Part shown: positions 60,600-64,000 of the stretch, piece by piece
How positions within the stretch are numbered: the first letter of the stretch is position 1
Layout of the letters: each line of letters starts with the position of its first letter
DNA from: Salinibaculum sp. SYNS191
GTDB taxonomy: Archaea > Halobacteriota > Halobacteria > Halobacteriales > Haloarculaceae
DNA: 64,000 nt
Assembly (NCBI RefSeq): GCF_037338445.1
Contig: NZ_CP147838.1
Coordinates: 1,922,001 to 1,986,000, forward strand
Direction of reading: 5' to 3'
The notes under the pieces: generated by a model
What the model was told of the DNA's origin: nothing
Databases searched by the model: none
The model's input: the letters and a program-made list of their open reading frames with translations, nothing else
Position numbers and translations under genes: made by a program

Positions 60600-61019
60600 T
60601 TAGCCGGCCGGTTCCAGCACCTCGACCAGGTTTCCCTCCGGGTCCCGGACGAAGCAGATGCGCGTGCCGCTCTCGGTGGTCTGTGGCTCCGAGAGCGTGG
60701 TCACGTCCTCGGACAGCGCGCGGTAGAAGTCGTCCAGGTCGTCGACCTCCAGCCCGAGGTGTTTCGCACCGGGCTGGTTGACGCGCTCGGCGTGGGCCGC
60801 CTCGCCCTCGGGGTCGTACTCGACGAGTTCCAGCCGGATGCCGTCGGCGTCGAGGTGCGCGAAGCGGCCGGTGGCGTTCGGGACGTCAACGCCGGTCGAG
60901 AAGGCCTCGCCGGAGACAGAGAAGCGGGCAAGGACCGGCAGGTCGAAGGTCTCCTCGTAGAACTCGACGGCCCGTTCGAGGTCCGCGACTGTGACGCCGA
61001 CGTGGTGTGCTGCGGGCAT
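60600..61019 (-). CDS. VOC family (glyoxalase-like) protein
   Basis: A 139-aa protein of two beta-alpha-beta-beta-beta modules. AAHHVGVTVADLERAVEFYE and GAKHLGLEVDDLDDFYRALS start the two halves, and LELVEYDPEG and NLVEVLEPAG end them, supplying His and Glu metal ligands. Such proteins are lactoylglutathione lyases, epimerases or dioxygenases; the substrate is not deducible. It begins just beyond repeat copy IV. Confidence 0.85.
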   Translation of the reverse strand: MPAAHHVGVTVADLERAVEFYEETFDLPVLARFSVSGEAFSTGVDVPNATGRFAHLDADGIRLELVEYDPEGEAAHAERVNQPGAKHLGLEVDDLDDFYRALSEDVTTLSEPQTTESGTRICFVRDPEGNLVEVLEPAG

Positions 61020-61095
61020 GGTCGGACGGCCGGTCCGGTCGGCAAAGTCGGTGTCGGTGGTGGGAGAGGAGAGAGCAGAGCGGCGGCGCGGTGGC

Positions 61096-61319
61096 CGGGA
61101 GCGCGTTTCATCGCGCGCACCGGGAGACCTTCGGTCTCCCGAGCCTCGCGGTGCAACCGCGAGAACCCGGGGAAGGGCAGGCCTGCTACGAGCATCCGCG
61201 CGAGCGCGGTTCCCTGCGAGCGCTCTACCGAGCGCGAGGAGCCTTTTTCCCCAAGTTTTTACGAGGAGTGGTGCGGTGCGCGCCGAAGGCGCGCCCGACA
61301 CCCGACGAAGTAAAAAGTG
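61096..61319 (-). repeat. Mosaic palindromic repeat element, copy IV
   Basis: 224 bp directly after the stop of the AstE-like gene. On the minus strand: CCACTTTTT, GTCGGGTGTCG, hairpin GGCGCGC-CTT-CGGCGCGC-like, ACCGCACCACTCCTCGT, AAAAACTTGGGGAAAAAGG, CTCCTCGCGCTCGG, GGGAACC, CGCGC hairpin, GGATGCTCGTAGCAGGCCTG, CCCTTCCCC, GGTTCTCGCGGTT hairpin and GGGAGACC-GAA-GGTCTCCC. It equals copy I in order. Where the two differ in a hairpin arm, the other arm differs to match. Confidence 0.85.
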
Positions 61320-61321
61320 GC

Positions 61322-62278
61322 TCAGTAAGTATCGATGTCCGTCCCGACAGAACACACGTACTCGCCGGCGGCGACGTGGGGGTACCGGCGGGCGCGCCAG
61401 AAGACGCCGCGGGAGTCCGCCGTGACCTCCGTCTTCGTGGTGCCGAAGACGTCGGTGACCTCGAACAGCGTCTCGCCGGCGGTGACGCGGTCGCCGAGGT
61501 CGGCGTGGAAGCGAACGAGGCCCCCGTTTGGTGCGCCGTACTGCTCGAAGCTGTTGGCCCGCGTCTGCGGGCGCGGCGCGACCGTGCCGTCGAGGAAGCC
61601 GTAGTAGCGGAGAACGTTGAAGACGCCGTCGACGCCGGCCCTGATGGACTGCTCGTCCCAGCCGACGCTGCCGCCGAGTTCGGGGTCGACGGTCGGGATG
61701 CCCTCGTCGGGGCCGGCGCGGGCGAGTTGCCCGTCGGGGCCCTTCTGGTCGAGGACGTGCCCGCAGCCGAAGACCTTCGCGAGTTCGAGACACTCGTCGT
61801 GGAGGCGGTGGCGGGCACCGCAGCGGACGCGGACCTCCTCTATCATCCGGGAGGTCGAGCCCTGGTGGAGGTCGAGGATGAAGTCGGCACGCGTGGCCGC
61901 GTCGAAGGTGGCGGCGGCGATGCGCTCGGAGGTGGTGCCGGTGGCGTCGCCGGGGTACGCGCGGTTGAGCTTGGTGTCGTCGATGGGATTGCGGTGTTCG
62001 GCCACCTGGAAGGCGTAGTAGTTCGTGACGCCGACCACGAGAACGGTCCCGGCGAGGTCACCGGGGTCGAGCTGTGGGACGACGCGCTGGACGACGCCGA
62101 CGCCGTTGAGTTCGTCGCCGTCGCTGGCGGCCTGGATGTAGAGCGTTTTGCCGTCGCGAGCGCCGTTGATGACCGCGACAGGGAGCCCGACGGCGCTCCC
62201 GTCACGGGTCTCGCCGACGTGGAGCCGACCGGTATCGACCTCGCCGGGCGCGGCACTCGCGGTGCCGAGACTCGTCAT
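61322..62278 (-). CDS. Succinylglutamate desuccinylase/aspartoacylase family protein
   Basis: A 318-aa zinc hydrolase of the AstE/AspA (M14-like) family. YIQAASDGDELNGVGVVQRV carries the first metal ligands (the usual H-G-x-E is D-G-D-E here), RNPIDDTKLNRAYPGD the substrate Asn-Arg part and FILDLHQGSTSRM the third ligand His. The C-terminal third is a beta domain with DLGDRVTAGETLFEVTDVFG. The replaced first His is noteworthy. No signal peptide; substrate unknown. Confidence 0.85.
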   Translation of the reverse strand: MTSLGTASAAPGEVDTGRLHVGETRDGSAVGLPVAVINGARDGKTLYIQAASDGDELNGVGVVQRVVPQLDPGDLAGTVLVVGVTNYYAFQVAEHRNPIDDTKLNRAYPGDATGTTSERIAAATFDAATRADFILDLHQGSTSRMIEEVRVRCGARHRLHDECLELAKVFGCGHVLDQKGPDGQLARAGPDEGIPTVDPELGGSVGWDEQSIRAGVDGVFNVLRYYGFLDGTVAPRPQTRANSFEQYGAPNGGLVRFHADLGDRVTAGETLFEVTDVFGTTKTEVTADSRGVFWRARRYPHVAAGEYVCSVGTDIDTY

Positions 62279-62347
62279 ACCGGTGAGTGGACGGCCCCAC
62301 ACTCTTTAGCAGTTCGATACCGGCCGGACGGGAAGACCGACGCGACT

Positions 62348-62638
62348 ATGGGGCTCTCGGCCCTACACGACGGTGTGTCATCCACCGAGGAAACCGCGGG
62401 CGGGCGGGCCGCACTGGTCGAAGCGCTGGAGGTCCGGAAGAACCTCAAACGCGGGGCGGCCGTCGGACTCGGCTTCACGGCGGTCATCTTCCTCGTGTTC
62501 GTCGTCTTCCCGCCCGCGACCGTCGAGTCGCCGGTGTACTACGTCGCGCTGGCCTTCGTCCTCGCGCTGTCGACCGCCGGGCTGGCGGCGACGGTGCTCG
62601 TGATGCGGCGCGCGTACCGGCTCTCGCAGGAACTCTAG
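62348..62638 (+). CDS. Two-helix haloarchaeal membrane protein, 96 aa
   Basis: After 30 charged residues come GAAVGLGFTAVIFLVFVVF and VYYVALAFVLALSTAGLAAT, two clear helices, then a basic end VMRRAYRLSQEL. The conserved pattern VEALEVRKNLKRGAAVG is seen in a haloarchaeal family of unknown function. Its TAG shares a CTAG with the stop of the convergent PhoU/TrkA-C gene. Confidence 0.8.
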   Translation: MGLSALHDGVSSTEETAGGRAALVEALEVRKNLKRGAAVGLGFTAVIFLVFVVFPPATVESPVYYVALAFVLALSTAGLAATVLVMRRAYRLSQEL

Positions 62639-63843
62639 TCCGTCAGCGTCGCCAGTCGGTCCGCACCGGCCCGCGTCCCCTTCGCGATGATGACGTCACC
62701 CGCCGAGAGCCGCGTCTCCGGCCCGGGGGAGATGTCCCACTCCGTCTGTCCGGCGCGGTCGCCCGCCTCGCCCGTCCGCCGGACGGCGATGACGCGCATC
62801 CCGGTCTCCGTCTTGACTTCGCGCGCGCCCAGCGTCACGCCGTCGAGCGTGCTGTCGGCGTCGACCGCCAGGCGGACGATGACCTCGTCGCTCTCGTAGA
62901 CGGCCTCGCGGACGACGGGATGGGTGTTGAGCCCGCGGAGGACGCCCTCGCTTATCTCCAGGGCGGCGTCGGAGATGACCTCGGTACTGCCGGCGAGCTG
63001 GACGAGCCCGCGCAGCGAGACCGGGTCGTCGACGCGGCTGGCGGCCTGGAGCGTCCACGCTTCGAAGCGCGACTGGAGCGCGTCGACTTCGGCTTCGAGT
63101 TCGAACACCTCCTCGGCGAGGTCCTCGGAGTCGAACAGAATCGCGCCGTAGGCCAGGTCGACCGCGAGTTCGCCCATGTCCTTCATCAGCACGATGGAGT
63201 CGACGGCGCGTTCGAGGTCCGTCGAGTCCGTCTCGGGCGGGGCCGGGGGCTCGTACTCGTCGCCGGTCGCGTCGGCGTAGACGCCGGCGATGCCCTCCTC
63301 GGGGCCGCGGAAGACGACGACGTCGCCAGCCTGCAGCATCGTACCGGCGGTGGGGTTGAGCAGCCAGCCGTCGGGGCGGCGGATAGCGAGCGCACGCACG
63401 CCCGTCTCGGTTTCGAGGTTGAGCCCGCCGAGTGTCATCCCGACGAGGTGGGAGTCGTCGGCGATCTCGGCGCGGACCAGCGTCTCCAGCGCCTCGGGGA
63501 GGGCGGCGCGCATCTCGTCGGGGAGGCCGATATCTTCGAGGACGACCTTGGCGATGTCGCCGGCGGCGTCGCTGATCTTCTCGGCGGCACCGACGATGCC
63601 GAGGACGGGCGCGAGCGACTCCGCGTCGTCAGGGCTGCGGGCGGCCATGAGGATGCTCATGCGGGCGCGCATCTGGAGGACGTCCATCTTCTCTTCGAGT
63701 GCGACGACCTCCTGGGCGACGTCGTCACTGCCGAGCAACACCGCCGAGTACGAGAGGTCGATGAGCAACTCGGCGGTGTCTTTCATCTCGGCCAGCATCT
63801 CCTTGACACTGACCGGTTCGTACGTCACCTCGTCGCCAGCCAT
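62635..63843 (-). CDS. PhoU/TrkA-C double-domain potassium channel regulator
   Basis: A 402-aa soluble protein made of two similar halves, each a PhoU-like helical domain (LIDLSYSAVLLGSDDVAQEV and AVDLAYGAILFDSEDLAEEV) followed by a TrkA-C ligand domain (LVGMTLGGLNLETETGVRAL and LDGVTLGAREVKTETGMRVI). It contains no pore helix. Such proteins are annotated as K+ channel-associated and are thought to bind nucleotides. The internal duplication is plain. It complements the TrkA protein at 8.3 kb. Confidence 0.88.
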   Translation of the reverse strand: MAGDEVTYEPVSVKEMLAEMKDTAELLIDLSYSAVLLGSDDVAQEVVALEEKMDVLQMRARMSILMAARSPDDAESLAPVLGIVGAAEKISDAAGDIAKVVLEDIGLPDEMRAALPEALETLVRAEIADDSHLVGMTLGGLNLETETGVRALAIRRPDGWLLNPTAGTMLQAGDVVVFRGPEEGIAGVYADATGDEYEPPAPPETDSTDLERAVDSIVLMKDMGELAVDLAYGAILFDSEDLAEEVFELEAEVDALQSRFEAWTLQAASRVDDPVSLRGLVQLAGSTEVISDAALEISEGVLRGLNTHPVVREAVYESDEVIVRLAVDADSTLDGVTLGAREVKTETGMRVIAVRRTGEAGDRAGQTEWDISPGPETRLSAGDVIIAKGTRAGADRLATLTD

Positions 63844-64000
63844 ACCACCTGCTCCGCCGTCCCGAGGCAAAAGCGTTGCCCGGACGGCCGGCGCACGCGA
63901 CCGTGCATCACGGATGGCACAGCATACCGCGGAATTAATTGTGATTGAGTCGCGCTTACAATTCAAGTTGAACATTTATCCAAAAAACGTGTCTGTGCGT
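63844..64000. other. AT-rich upstream region at the window end
   Basis: No gene is seen here. 63930-63990 is AT-rich (GGAATTAATTGTGATTG, AACATTTATCC) in contrast with the rest. It is probably the promoter region of the PhoU/TrkA-C gene or of a gene beyond the window. Confidence 0.45.

Noticed and set aside
1..64000. Insertion sequences, proviruses or conjugative elements
   Set aside because: No transposase, integrase, terminase or conjugation gene was recognised on either strand.

Overview
The window is haloarchaeal chromosome, most likely from a Haloarcula-like member of the Halobacteria. The signs are very high GC with GC-rich third codon positions, acidic Asp/Glu-rich proteins, mostly leaderless promoters (TATA-like boxes 25-32 bp before starts), archaeal genes (thermosome, TiaS, PibD, HemAT, haloarchaeal 2Fe-2S ferredoxin, haloarchaeal DUF families) and a tRNA-Ser(GGA). 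The genus is inference. Gene order is ordinary core genome: short operons with ATGA, TGATG or zero-gap junctions, many convergent genes with abutting stops, no transposase, rRNA or CRISPR array. Accessory pieces are two toxin-antitoxin modules, a solitary Cas4-like gene and a dispersed palindrome-rich repeat family.

Layout. 0-9 kb: end of a kinase-fold protein without catalytic residues; a TetR regulator with its operator and a MATE exporter; a lipoprotein; thermosome; a membrane-anchored spermidine synthase-like enzyme; a VTT membrane protein; a TrkA-type K+ regulator. 9-12 kb: tRNA-Ser with a duplicated 3' end, RidA, a P-loop kinase, a UDG-superfamily protein, MsrA. 12-23 kb: ileS, MFS, prs, DUF5995, two small proteins, a beta-propeller protein with hemL, then glnK-amt. 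23-31 kb: PAS histidine kinase, hemB, DedA, a zinc ribbon, VapBC, a FadF/HdrD-like Fe-S oxidoreductase, Cmi4 and a Cas4-like protein. 31-43 kb: Sua5, a cysteine-free redoxin with a glutaredoxin-like protein, CorC/CNNM, PiT, CrtI-like desaturase, upp, IMPACT, MazG-like, S9 peptidase, ferredoxin. 42-50 kb: ACT regulator, hisB, hisA, HemAT, ferredoxin, a DUF433/DUF5615 pair, pibD, hisI. 50-64 kb: glmM, a short TrxR-like flavoprotein, a second S9 peptidase, pyrE, an Xre-type regulator, tiaS, DUF5789, threonine synthase, VOC, an AstE-like hydrolase and a PhoU/TrkA-C protein.

Genes that probably act together: TetR-MATE (one operator controls both), glnK-amt (ammonium uptake and its PII gate), hemL and hemB (tetrapyrrole synthesis, separate loci), hisB/hisA/hisI (histidine), prs/upp/pyrE (PRPP and pyrimidines), and the redoxin/glutaredoxin-like pair.

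The most unusual signal is a family of mosaic palindromic elements. Four intergenic copies (about 3.8, 17.8, 58.5 and 61.2 kb) share T5/A5 ends and conserved linkers, while their 3-nt-loop hairpins differ in sequence yet stay complementary. A module of the 17.8 kb copy recurs between the duplicated tRNA-Ser ends at 9.2 kb. Similar hairpin pairs sit in frame inside ileS at two places. The 58.5 kb copy separates two near-identical versions of the 3' end of tiaS. Together these look like a small non-autonomous element or recombination hot-spot able to enter genes, gene ends and tRNA flanks.
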